Below, one piece after another: positions 24,121 to 35,903 of a stretch of DNA of 64,000 nucleotides. The first letter of the stretch is position 1. Every line of letters starts with the position of its first letter. Under the pieces are notes generated by a model that did no database searches, was not told the origin of the DNA, and saw only the letters and a program-made list of their open reading frames with translations. The position numbers and the translations under genes were made by a program. Location of the stretch: NCBI GenBank assembly GCA_025403435.1, contig CM046337.1, positions 1,247,501-1,311,500 of the forward strand, read 5' to 3'. Origin of the DNA: Artocarpus heterophyllus (Eukaryota > Streptophyta > Magnoliopsida > Rosales > Moraceae).

Positions 24121-25207
24121 GTACTCTCTTTTTTTTTTTTTTGGTGGGGGGGGAATACAACCAAACTTTAAACATCAACAACCCTGTAATACATGAGACA
24201 TCGCCCTTTCGAATGATCATATCCATTCTGATTACAACGATACCCACTGAATTCAACATAGCTAGAGGCCCAACTACAGGATAGTACCTTTGTGAAAAAA
24301 AGCACAAGTAAGGCTCTATTTGACAACTCCCTTATAACGGATAGATGCTCCTGATCGATTGAAGGCCAATAATACCAAGCATCATGGGGGCTACCATCAA
24401 TCGCAACAAGGAAAACATCCAATGCATAGAACTAAATTCGATGGTGGGTCAACAACAGTTGGAGGTGGCTTTTCCACCTCCATTACTACAAAGAGCCAAA
24501 TGGCCAGATACAACAAGAAAAAAAAAGGTGGATACAGAACCACCTTTATTACACAACTAAGCACACATATAAATACAACAAATGGAACTACAGGAAGGCT
24601 TAACCCATCAGAGAGCCCGAACGGGCAACACAACGGCATCCTCCGAGGCCTAGAGATCGGACCAAATTTGGAACGCTAGAGAAAGAGCACCATCGCTTGC
24701 CCGCGGCCAACTCTACCTGAAGGCAGCACACAACCTCAATCCCTGTCTCGCTACGTCGCCGGCCTCCATTCTCCTCTACCATCGAACTTCGATCCCAACA
24801 CAACCCCCTCTTCCCGCACTGAAGCGACCCCTACCCCACCCAATCTCCCAGATTTGGGTTCCCGAAGAACTCACAAGCCTGGCAGCCCAGCCCGCCAGCG
24901 GACACAGAGGTCACCATCGCCCTTCGTCTTCCCCTACCCATCTCTCCTTCCTTCCTTCCCAGAGCTCCGCCGCGAAGCTCCTTGCCCCATCAAGCTACTG
25001 TCGCATCACCAACTGCCTTCTTTGGCCCAGCCCCCTGTAATTCCACGGAGCCGTCCTTTAGCCAGGACCTAATCACTGGCAGCCAGTCGACGACGGGCAC
25101 TGGACGTTAGCCCCAGGAGAGGGGCGATTTAAGCGCAAGCAAAAAAACCTTAGTAAAGCAAAATGGTAGAGAGAGAAAGAAGAGACCTTTGTGGGTACTC
25201 TCTTTTT
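24121..25207 (-). mobile_element. Retroposed unit (LINE-like or processed copy) with target-site duplications
   Basis: The same 13 bp, GTACTCTCTTTTT, lies at both ends (24121-24133 and 25195-25207). The left copy runs into poly-T, that is, a poly-A tail for a minus-strand transcript. These are hallmarks of target-primed reverse transcription. The 1.06-kb insert is GC-rich at its 5' (right) half and has only short frames in several phases. I recognise no reverse transcriptase or host protein, so the source (truncated LINE, SINE-like RNA or processed transcript) is undecided. Confidence 0.65.
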
Positions 25208-26204
25208 CACATTGAAGAAGACATTTTTATTACAGAAACTTCTGCCTACCATAATAATTTTTCAATGATTTTAGGTTCATCTCTTTTAGGTGATTGAGAT
25301 TGATATGATGCACTTCATCCAACGACAATGTTCCAGCTGTCGCTTGGTCATGCGTCAGATTTTTTTTTAATTATTTTTTCCTCCTCTCTTGTAAACTTGT
25401 ACAATAAAAGGTTAACATCATATATGTCAAGTTATACATCAAATTTTAAATTAAAAAATTTGAGTTGTCAATTGTTAGTTGTCATCGGTCAACTTACTCA
25501 AAAAGGATGATAACAATGAAACTAAACCTGGCAAATAAATTGTGATATCTGCTAGTATTTGGAATGTGATAAATAATTTAGTACATATCTAGTTTTTATA
25601 ATAATAATAATAATAATAATAATAAGAATAAGAGAAAGAAAAAGCCCAAAAAACAATTTTTCTACTCCTCAAAATTATATTTGAGTTTAAAGTTTAGTTA
25701 TTTATCTGTAACATTTTAATGCTCAATTTTTCTACAAAAGAAATAGGTTTAAAATTCAACTTTTTGAAGGAGGTAGTATTTCTCTTCATCTTATCCCAAC
25801 ACCTTGGATGTGAGTAAAGCTCTTTGGAGTTAACTAGTTGGCATACTAATTTTCAAGTATTATCCTTGGGTTTTAGTATTGTCCCCTCTATTTTTTGATT
25901 GATACCATTTTTAGCAGTCAAAAAGTCCCAAATACCCTCAAACAAACACAAATCTACCTAATCTAAGTAAAATACTATCTTGCCACCTCCCAAGTGTTGC
26001 CCATCAGAAAGACGATGAACCATCCCACCCTAAAAAATAATGACCTATCGTAAAACAAAAGTTGACGACTAGAACTAACAATAGGAGGAGATTTGGTTGT
26101 AAAATTAGGATCAGTTTTGTCTTTGTATTTTTTAGAAATGGTATACTTCAAATTTTCTTACAGAAGTTGTAAACCACAAAATATGTATTTGTCAAATTGA
26201 CCTA
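25208..26204. other. Intergenic, no gene seen
   Basis: AT-rich DNA with an (ATA)n microsatellite at about 25600-25625 and no coding character. Confidence 0.55.
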
Positions 26205-28118
26205 CGTTGGAAAAATAGTACGCAACGAAATTTTAAAAATCTTTTATATCAAAGTATTTTCAAAAACACAAGTTTGACACACTATATGCATAAATTAACT
26301 AGATCTTACTAACCTTATATATGCCGAAAGGCTACCGCAATCAATGAAGAGAAGTAACGTTCCAGAAGGACCTCAACCAACTAGTCTTCTTTGTGATTTT
26401 CTATCCACGATCGGAGTGGGTGTGGGCTCACATGTACAGCTTTCCACCAGGCGACTCTCCTTCTAATCAATTAAGAGAACCCAAAACTAGTGTTTGTGAT
26501 TTGTGAACAAGAACTCTTAAGGAGTTTTTAGAATCTCACCAGCAGAGTTTCACTCTTAATCTCTCAATTGATCCAAATAACTTATAAGACTCACTCCCCT
26601 TTTATAAAGATTAGGCCAAGGAGTCAGTCCTTATCAGATAAGGCCTCGAAATTCGAATCAAAATCAAATCATAAACAATATCTGATAAAATTTGCGTGAA
26701 AATACGTGATCCTTTTATGACCGATTGGCAGGCTGAACTAGCAGATCGACCTGTCGAACCTCCTCAATCGACAGGCTAAACTGAAAAATCGACCTGTCGA
26801 ACCTCCGATAAAAGATCCCTATAAATCTTTATTTTCCACATGAGGTGCTTGAGATAGAGCCTCAGTTTTAATTCAAATAACCCAATAGAAAAGCTATCTG
26901 ATTAAAATAGTCATATCTAGATTATCTCTAGGAAAATAAATATTCCTGATAATTCAACAAGTTTATCTTAAATTAATTCAAAATTAATCTAACCAATAAA
27001 CAGACATGAATTATCCGTTCCTGATAATTCAACAAGTTTATCTTGAATTAATTTTATCACAAAATTAATTCAACTGATAAATAGACATGAATTATTTGAT
27101 TCTTTTTGAATTTTAGCCAATATGATAAATCTGACATAAGTCATTAATTATTAGAAAAACACGCTGTATCGTTACAGGATTTTTGTGAGCTAGCAAAGGA
27201 GACCAAATGGACCTATATAGTTCAAGCTCTTGATAATTATAAAACCCAATATCTCATATATACATTTCATAATTATCAACTCCAACGCTACTCCACTAAA
27301 AGCTTGGAGCTATACTCTTGAAGTATATAGAATTATGAAGCCCGTATAGTTAAGTCTCCATGACATAACATAGTGAATCGTAGCCCCATAGGATTATTCA
27401 TAATTGGCTTAAGAACAAGTTCTGTCTTACCTTCCTGATTATTTTTATCTTATATTCTATTATCTCACCATCAGAAAACTTACCATCAATAAGATAGTAT
27501 ACCATTCAGTTACACTTATGTATCCAAATGGTTGAGCGCTTCAGTTTTTCAATTACAAGATAATGCATATAAGAGGATATCACTACTCCTAAATAGGAGC
27601 TATGGATTCCATATCTATAAATAACGGGTCTAAACTATCAAGAGTCATGCCTCTAATATACCGGCATGCGTACCACTATTAAAATATGAGTGTTACCCTT
27701 TGGTACATCAAAAGACACAAGTCAAGATAACGGGCCTACTATTCATCTCAAGATTAAGATACAATACAAATGATTTATCTAAAGTGAATCGATTCACAGA
27801 AACAGAATTATTAATCCAAATCAATTTACTTTATGTCCCAATTCAACACATCGTCATCTATGACAATGTGCCAATGTTTCTATTCGTGGAGTCCACCTTC
27901 GATGGTCAAGACAAACCATCTTCCAATAGGGATATAGACAACAAAACAATCTTAACATGAATAAAGCACTCAACTTTATTCCATCGATTGCAGATATTAT
28001 GATTTAGACCGTCACCTTAAGAATCGTGCCTTTCATATAATCTATCCATCATATGCCTAATTCTTAAAGGTGTAGACTGACAATCTTAGACTTTTGTTTG
28101 CTTAACATACATTCAACA
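26205..28118. mobile_element. LTR-like non-coding repeat (possible solo LTR)
   Basis: About 1.9 kb of non-coding DNA starting near GTTGGAAAAATAGTACGCAA and ending ATTCAACA. It has the look of a long plant retrotransposon LTR, including a twice-repeated ATCGACCTGTCGAACCTCC and a 75-bp tandem. No internal gag/pol or matching 5-bp target-site duplication is seen, so this call is tentative. Confidence 0.35.
26943..27095. repeat. Tandem duplication of about 75 bp
   Basis: TTCCTGATAATTCAACAAGT occurs at about 26943 and again at about 27018. Each copy is followed by TTTATCTT(A/G)AATTAATT and later by AGACATGAATTAT. Confidence 0.85.
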
Positions 28119-28524
28119 AATATGAATATAAAGAGGACAAGTTTTGGTATATAAATAATAAATAAATTTTTTATTGATAAAAATGTCTCCAAAAACATAT
28201 TACATTTTTACTCCTTAGGGCATACACATCTAACAACGTGAGCATAGTTTTTTTAGGGTAAATCAGGGATAATTTGACAAATATAAGCTTTGTGGTATTG
28301 CTTTTTAACTTTACCACTTCTATAAAAAAGTTTGAAATATATAAGTTTTAAAGAACACAAATACAATTAATTTTGACTTTTTATAGGTGTGGGTGGGTGG
28401 TTGTAGCAGAACATAAAATTGAATTTTTACTGTCCAAAAGTGAATGTTTCAAACTTACATGAAGAAGTGTTTTAATTGTATATCAAGCTGTCCAAAGTGG
28501 GAAAAAAATACAATACATAACTAA
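28119..28524. other. Intergenic, no gene seen
   Basis: AT-rich DNA between the LTR-like block and repeat C copy 2. Nothing recognised. Confidence 0.5.
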
Positions 28525-28705
28525 ATTATTGTTATGAAATTAAAATTCAGCATAATATTCAAAATATCTTAAAAATGTCATTAATGTCAAAGTAATTATC
28601 ATAATGATGCCATATTTTGTACTATATAATTACATATTAATTATTTTAATGATATCATTTTGGAATATATATAGAATATTTTCAAAATGGAGTCATATAT
28701 TAGTT
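28525..28705. repeat. AT-rich repeat C, copy 2
   Basis: Same orientation and landmarks as 8990-9192 and 29967-30165. It lies left of the palindrome array. Confidence 0.72.
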
Positions 28706-28797
28706 TCGTAAAGAGTATTTACATAAATATCACTTTTTTCAATTCAATTTTTATTTAGGCACAAGATATTAAAAGTTTTTATGTCACAACCTTGAAA

Positions 28798-29030
28798 CAT
28801 GTCCTATTGGGACATGTCTGCATGTCCCTCCAAGACATCTTTCTTATTTCTCGGGAACATGTCGCATGTCCTGCTAGGACATGCTTTATGTCCTACCGAG
28901 ACATCTTTCATGTCCTTAGGGGCATGTCACATGTCTCACTAGGACAAGTTCGTATGTCTTGAAGAAACATTTTTTAATGTCCCTTTGGGACATTTTTGGG
29001 TGCCCTCTGCATGTCTTGACAGGACATGTC
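28798..29030. repeat. Tandem array of short ATGTCC...GGACAT palindromes
   Basis: About nine or ten consecutive degenerate units, each a short hairpin such as ATGTCCTATTGGGACAT, ATGTCCTGCTAGGACAT, ATGTCCCTTTGGGACAT and ATGTCTTGACAGGACAT. Spacing is about 22-32 bp. It is followed directly by a CT-rich stretch and a GC-richer region. Confidence 0.85.
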
Positions 29031-29900
29031 TGTCGCTTCTCTCTTTCTTTCTCTCTCTTCGTCGCTGCAAGCTCACCTTCGACATCAGCGATGTCATCGG
29101 CGACCACTACATCCCAACAAAACAAAAGAAACAAACACAACATAACAAAAATCATTCACAAAGACAAAATAGAAAAACTAAACAGCAAAAAAAAAACAAA
29201 AAGTGAGCCTCTTCACATCTTACACTGTCTTGTCAAATCTGCCAAGAATTGCAGGCAGAACCGTGAGCGTCATCATATAAAAAGATGTAGGAAGCGAGGA
29301 ATTTATTGAATCTTTTGTGTTTATGTAATAATACAAGCCCTTCACAGAAAATGTAATAATACAAGATTTTGTCAATTATGGTTGTTCCTGAATGAATTGA
29401 AGAGGAATTGGGTTTCTAAATCCAGGCCTTTCTTAAAATGGTGGATCTCATAATATAAGCGTAATGTATAATGGACAATCATCGAAATGAGGATATGGTG
29501 GATCTCGAACGACGACGAAGGACAATCAGCGGTTGCAATACCGGGGATCAAACCGCGATGATGTCAAATAAATGCCGGAGAGGAAGTTGCAGACCTCGCG
29601 ATCTCCGAAGCTTTTCATCTTCGACGATGATGAGTTTTGACAAAGTGGGTTCGGAATCGCGACATCATAACGAGGTAGCTCGTGTGCATTTCTTACTTCG
29701 TTCGGAGTTGCCACGGCGCTGAGCAAATGGCTCTCTCACTTTTCCCATGTTCGACCTTGCAAGTGGAGCCCTGTGCCGGAGAAGACAGTTCTGACAAGCT
29801 CTAAGTCGGAGACGAAAGAGATGTAATGAACTGAAGGAGAGAAAGAGGAAGGTTTTCGTTCATATTAGAGAGGAAATTTTTGTGGCACTTGTGGCATAAG
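29031..29900. other. GC-richer island of unknown origin
   Basis: A CT-rich leader-like stretch (29036-29064) and a later island (29471-29850) have short open frames on both strands (for example 29471-29722, starting MDNHRNEDMVDLERRRRTIS). I do not recognise any protein. Its position between repeat C copies suggests it is the interior of a transposable element. Confidence 0.4.
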
Positions 29901-29966
29901 TTTTTTTAATTTTTTTTAGCTTAAATAAAATAATGGGTTTAAAGAAAAAATTACAACACGTGTCTC

Positions 29967-30165
29967 AATTATTGTTACAAAATTAAAATCTAACAGAATA
30001 TTTAAAATATCTTAAAAATATCTTTAATAATATAGTAATTATCTTAATAATATTACATATTGTACTATATAATTATATATAAATAATTTTAATGATATTG
30101 TTATGAGACATTTGTAGAATTTTTACAAATTATAGTCATATTTTAATTTAATAAACATAATTGGT
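29967..30165. repeat. AT-rich repeat C, copy 3
   Basis: Direct-orientation partner of copy 2, 1.26 kb further on, and of copy 1 at 8990-9192. Ends in TTTAATAAACATAATTGG, matching ATAAATATAATTGG in copy 1. Confidence 0.75.
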
Positions 30166-33008
30166 TGGGTTTAAATCGTGGCATATAGAATTTTCCCTTC
30201 AATAAACATATTAGGTTATTCACCAAAAGTAGAAATGTAACAAGAAAGAAAAATTAAGAGACTTGCGAACAAAATTTATAGAAAGATCATATATATGCAA
30301 AACATTGAAGTAATAATGGTATCTTACAATTACATAGCCTAGTGAATTAATAAGAAATTGATTATGATATTAATTTGTTGGGTATATGAATTAAATGTTT
30401 ATTATTGACAATGTAAATTCCCATGGTATAGTCATTAAATTGATAAAAAGAATAATCATAGTAACTATAAAGGATATGAGATGTCTCTAAATTATGTTTG
30501 GTTTTATGCACAAAGAAACATGCATGAAGGTATATGTTATTACTTATATGAATATATTGGAAACTTATTTTCACTTGCTCTTCCAACTTTTAATAACACA
30601 ACTATGAAAAAAAAATTGTTATAACGAACTAGAAGTTCGCTAACCCACAAGGCATATTAGGTATGAACATATGTATTTTGAAAATCCCTACAGGTAATAT
30701 TGTTTGGAAAAATATTCCCACCATCAAGGGGGAGGGAATTTGCAGTTGGATATTATTGATCCTCACACAAATTGATTGATTGAGCATTATAATGTGGTAT
30801 AAAATTGTTAATTAATATTATAAAGAAAGAGACTAAATCACTTCTCTAACTACTAATTTAATAGCTTGTATTGAGGTCTCTAAATAACAATTTGTTGTCT
30901 TATGAGTTTTAGAAATACTTGAAGCATTGAAGACTTGTTTAATCTAAAGTACCACACTTGTTGGAAAAGAAAGAAACTTATAAATATGCTGGTATTATAA
31001 AGGGACCATATTCTTAAAAAGGATATACTCGGAAAAGGCTATTGACATGACAATTTGATATATTTGTTAAAGATCCAACTTCATGAAGTCATTGAGCTCC
31101 TGGAGTAGTTCAAAAAGTATACATGAAATTTAAAAATAGTACAGAAAAGAGGGAGATCTCCACAAGTCATGCCAATATAAAAATAAAGTTAAATTGTAAT
31201 AAAAGTTATTGTCGACAATTACAAAAAGCATGAATTATTAGTATATTGAAAAAAAAAGTGAGGATCTTGAAAAATATTTAAAATCCTCCGAAAGTGATTG
31301 ACATGAAAAAATGTCCTATAAACAAAATATGCAAAGTCTAGGCAAGTATATACGCTAATACAAATTATAGAGGACCAATAGTCTAAAATATTTTAAATAT
31401 TCAAGAGAGTAGGGGGAAATGAATATTCATATGAAATAGTGCATATGAAAATATATGAGATATTCATATGAAATAGTGCATATGAAAATATATGAGGTCA
31501 TAAAATAAATCATGAGTTATAGCAGTAAGTTTTTGTAGAAAACTTATAAAAAAAAAACGAGTAATGATACTCATATAAGATGGATAAGCAATTATATTTG
31601 GATAGCCTGGCAAAATATATATAATAAGTTTATGTACGACTAAAAAATATGTTACAACAATCTATTGATATTTATAAAAGGTCCTAGAGGGGCTTAAAAT
31701 GTCTTAAAATATAAATTGAAATTGCATGTTTAGTTATTAAGGTCACAAGGATCTTTGTATAAATGAATGCAATCCAGATATGAATGGTACCATTTATGTT
31801 TTTATGATATAAAAATTGGAAGTGCTAGCAAATTAATATCACCATTGCTTCATAATGAGCTCAAACATATTGGATTTGCTGTTATTTGTGAAAATTCTTG
31901 AAGCAATCATAAGAGAAATTTACGAAGGCAAATCTCATAGAAGGAAGTTTATTCAGACCAAAAAAATTGAGATTTGCTTAAAAGAATCCTTATCCATAAT
32001 TTCCCTTACATATAAGAAAATTGTCCTAAAGAACTTTTAGGGATATCGTGTATTTTTATCATTATTTGATGATTATATATTTTGAGGATATACCATAATA
32101 ATTCCAAGTCTTGAATTTTTATATAGTGTTTTATATAGTATCTTAGCATTTAAAGTAGTATTATAGGATAAAATATTATCTGAATAATTAACAGAATGAC
32201 AAGTATTTGGCTAGAAGGTGCAAAATATTTTATACTCACTTAGAGATGAGTTTATGTATAAATAATTGTTGCACCATTGTTCTACCAATTAGGAAATAAA
32301 TATGTTAAAGGATCGTTTGTGTATACCCATAAAAATAGCCAATACTTTTAGAAAATTCTTTATGATAAATGAGCTCTTAAAGAGTAATAGTTGAAATATT
32401 AATAAAAATACTAAGGGTAACAAGTACTTTAAATAGTCGATTATAAATATCTTGAATTTATTTATAATAATATGTATCGATTCAATCATTTTCTATCAAA
32501 TCAATTGTTATTGATTGAACCACGATAGCGGTCTCAAAGCATCGTACTTGGGCCCATTTAACTCCGCTACCTAAGGCCCAGTTCAATCAAGAAGTAGCAT
32601 TAATGGCCGAGCCCATGTCACTGGTGAGCAGAAGTTACGGAGGCACCCATGAATCAGAACCGTACACGAATCGGAATCGGGTTCTTCTGGTGTGTTACGA
32701 ATCCTTTTTACACAATACAAAATGATGGCGTCACACGGGCAGCACGTGAACGCCACTACGTCCGTTCCACCACCTCAGCCAGCACGAGTTGTTTCCTTTA
32801 GATTTCGCATTCATTCAACCACATTTAAATCTCTTTTTCAGTTCCGCCCTTTCTCTCTTTCCCCCTTTTCACTGTTCTTTCCGAACCCTAGCCCCTCTCT
32901 CCCTCTGCCTGCGTTTCAGGATTCCTCTTCTCCGCTCGAGTTTCTCGCATTTTCCTGCTCTTTCTCGGCGTTTCTTTTCTGCGTCTTCTTGGATCTCTCT
33001 GTGGCAAG
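30166..33008. other. Very AT-rich intergenic region, probable decayed element; CCCH gene promoter at right end
   Basis: About 2.3 kb (to about 32520) of AT-rich DNA with many stops and no intact frame. It reads like an old decayed retroelement, but no domain is certain. From about 32520 the composition changes, with CT-rich sequence at about 32840-32905 that is probably the promoter and 5' UTR of the CCCH/KH gene. Confidence 0.45.
31423..31496. repeat. Perfect 37-bp tandem duplication
   Basis: Two adjacent identical 37-bp units (31423-31459 and 31460-31496), each starting ATATTCATATGAAATAGTGC. The lack of differences suggests a recent event in otherwise decayed sequence. Confidence 0.9.
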
Positions 33009-35903
33009 ATGGAGTTTGGAGGTGGCCGAAAGAGAGGGAGGCACGATGCTTCCTTGAACGGTAATGGCGGCTTCAAGAAATCCAGGCCAGGTTCGTCTTC
33101 TTTTCCTTCTCTTACCTTTGCACGCAGGCGTATATGATTTTCTTTTTTGTTTTTCGATCTGTGCCAAGTGATATCGGTTTCGTGTTTGCGCGGTTAGGGC
33201 CAGGGTTTTCTTGCATTCTGTGCGCTTGTTCTGTGTGATTTCTTGCATTGCTAGGATATAGTGGATGTGAAATTTTAGTATTGAGGTTTATTTGGTCCTT
33301 GCGAGCGAAGCAAGAAAGAATTTTGAGTTTAACGGTTGTCCAAGTTTAAGAAGTGAAAAGGTGTTTTCATAAGTTGTATCTTTCTACATTTGGGGTGATA
33401 GATCTTAAGTGGAGCAATCAAATTCAGTGTTTTGGAGTATAATTAGTCAATTTCTTTTTTCATTCCATAATATTGAAGCTTCTATTGTTTCCTCTGTGGA
33501 GTGTGCCTTATATTTGTATGTCTGTATTATTTTTATACGGCTGTTTTCGAGGAAACAATTGAAGTGACTAGCATGGTACTAGTTTCGTTTTCAGCGACTT
33601 TGTTGCATTTTTTTATTACTCTGCTTTTCCCCCCTCATGAGACCTTGGCTTCCGGAAATTTTAATTTAACGGGAGGAAGTAAAAAATTCGTCTTTGTGTA
33701 CATACTTGTTTAGAAATCTTTGTAAGAATTATGGTGTCAAAAGTCGACTTTTCTTAACAGAATAGATAGATATAAAAGGTGGACAAGTGGAAACCTGAAA
33801 CACATATTGTACATAAGATAGTCACTCAAAGATTTTTTGAGATGATCATCTTGTTTTAGACTGATGACGAAAGAATGGACACCTTAGATTCAATGTGGCA
33901 TTTTCTTTAAGGAATGCAGTAAGAAAACTTGAGGTTGGCCCAAAAACACCCCAAATGCTTTAGAGATATATTTTTTTCATTGGGAGACTCTACTTATTCT
34001 ACAATTATTTGAAATTTTTAATAGGATAGGTATTTTTCTTAATCTTATGTAATAATATGGTGCTAGATATTATCAAGTTTGAAGATTAACAATCCAATGT
34101 AATTTTACCTGAGGCAAATAATTAATGTTCTCAACAGAATTGGAGTCCTTATCAACTGGTATAGGAAGCAAATCGAAGCCATGCACAAAGTTTTTCAGGT
34201 TCAAATCTTAACTTATCTAAAATAAATAGTCTAATGCAATTTTCCATCTTGATAATTCATATAAATTTAGTAAAAATTTTTACACCATTTTGCAAGTAAA
34301 ATATTGTGATGTGGACTAATGGAATGAGCATTTAAAGCTGTGATACAGGTTGTACATTCTGTTCTAATCATGATAACAAAGACTATGAACAGATACGGTT
34401 GAATCACAAGATGTAGTTCAATAACTACTGGCTGCACTATATGTAATTTAAAGCAGTTGTATGGAACGCAGAACTTTTCTTCATATAAATGGTCACATGT
34501 AGTCTCTAATACAATCTTTCCAAGTAAAAGCAGTGTGATGGGCTACTGATTTTGCCGCTGAATTGTGGTAACCATTGTTTTATCTATCAATCATGGTACA
34601 AAAGGTAAAGAGAGAACGGGTAGAGGGGAAAAAAAAAAAAACAGAACAATGAATAATGATGATGTCCCACATTGTTCTGCATTCTTGGGCTCTATCTGCC
34701 ATGCAGTATTGCAGTAAACTGAAGGGACCCACAAAACTCTTTTTCTTTTTTTTTTTTGGCTGAAAATTGTTGTCTTCAGTATTATTTTGGTTAAGAAGTA
34801 TGTTATTTAGTTAAATGTGCTCACGTAAAAAAACAAGGTTAGACTCATTGCAAACCATTTCATGTACTGAGGTTTAGGTGGAGCTTTGGGTATGACGATT
34901 AGCTATTTCCATTTTCTTTTGTTTTTTGAGTCTCTGTACGACTGTACCTTTTTTTGTTTTTCTTTGAGGTTGCTACTAGCAATTCTCTGTAAGACAGCTA
35001 TATTGATGCCTCTGTTTGGCTGAATGGGGCTAAAAAATATCCTTTTCTACCACTTAAGATACGAAGTTTACTTTCCATAAATAGACATTGCAGTTGTGAT
35101 GTACTCATTGTTTTTAATCCTTATTTGTTTGCAGCACTTCTGGGTGCCCTTTTGGTGAAGGATGCCACTTCTTGCATTATGTTCCTGGTGGCTATAAAGC
35201 TGTGTCTCAGATGATCAACGTTGGTGGCAACCAGGCCCTTCCTCCAGCTACTAGAAATCCTGCTGCCCCACCATCGTTTCCAGATGGTTCTTCTCCTCCA
35301 GCTGTTAAGACCCGCTTGTGCAACAAGTACAACACGGCCGAAGGCTGCAAGTTTGGTGATAAATGCCATTTTGCTCACGGTGAGTGGGAGCTTGGCAAGC
35401 CAACCGCACCATCCTATGAAGACCATCAGCGTGGCATGGGACCAGTGCCTGGCAGGATTGGTGGTAGGATGGAGCCCCCTCCAGCAGCACACGGGGCTGC
35501 AGCCACTTTTGGGTTATCGTCCACAGCTAAGATCAGCGTTGCTGCATCACTTGCTGGAGCCATTATTGGGAAAAATGGTGTTAACTCCAAGCAAATATGC
35601 CGCATGACTGGAGCAAAACTTTCCATTAGAGATCACGAGTTAGATCCTAACCTAAGGAACATTGAGCTTGAGGGCACCTTCGATCAGATCAAACAAGCAA
35701 CTGCCATGGTTCAAGAGCTTATCGTAAATGTCGGCTCAGCTGCTGGGAATCCCATGAAGAGCCATCATGGTATGGGACATGCGGCTTCAGCAAGCAATTT
35801 CAAGACGAAACTCTGCGAGAACTTTACTAAAGGTTCATGCACCTTCGGGGATAGGTGCCACTTTGCCCATGGAGCTGAAGAATTGCGCAAGTCAGCGATA
35901 TGA
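33009..35903 (+). CDS. CCCH zinc finger and KH domain RNA-binding protein
   Basis: Three exons, 33009-33090, 34138-34198 and 35135-35903, give 303 residues with closed phases. After a basic start ([13 protein letters not shown]) come a CCCH finger at residues 43-62 (C-x8-C-x5-C-x3-H, split by intron 2), a second finger in [20 protein letters not shown], a KH domain with the loop [20 protein letters not shown], and a third finger (C-x7-C-x5-C-x3-H) in [19 protein letters not shown]. Arabidopsis relatives include KHZ1/KHZ2 (At3g12130, At5g06770), nuclear RNA-binding proteins that promote flowering and senescence. Those have two fingers, so this three-finger form is closer to a related plant subgroup (C3H12/C3H14 naming from memory). 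Target RNAs are unknown. Introns are about 1.05 and 0.94 kb. Confidence 0.92.

Noticed and set aside
26205..28118. A complete LTR retrotransposon
   Set aside because: Only one LTR-like block is visible, with no primer-binding site, gag/pol or second LTR in the expected place, and the flanking 5 bp do not match.
30600..32500. Possible Copia-type polyprotein remnant
   Set aside because: Phrases looked vaguely pol-like, but no catalytic motif could be identified and the frame breaks constantly. Kept only as a decayed AT-rich region.
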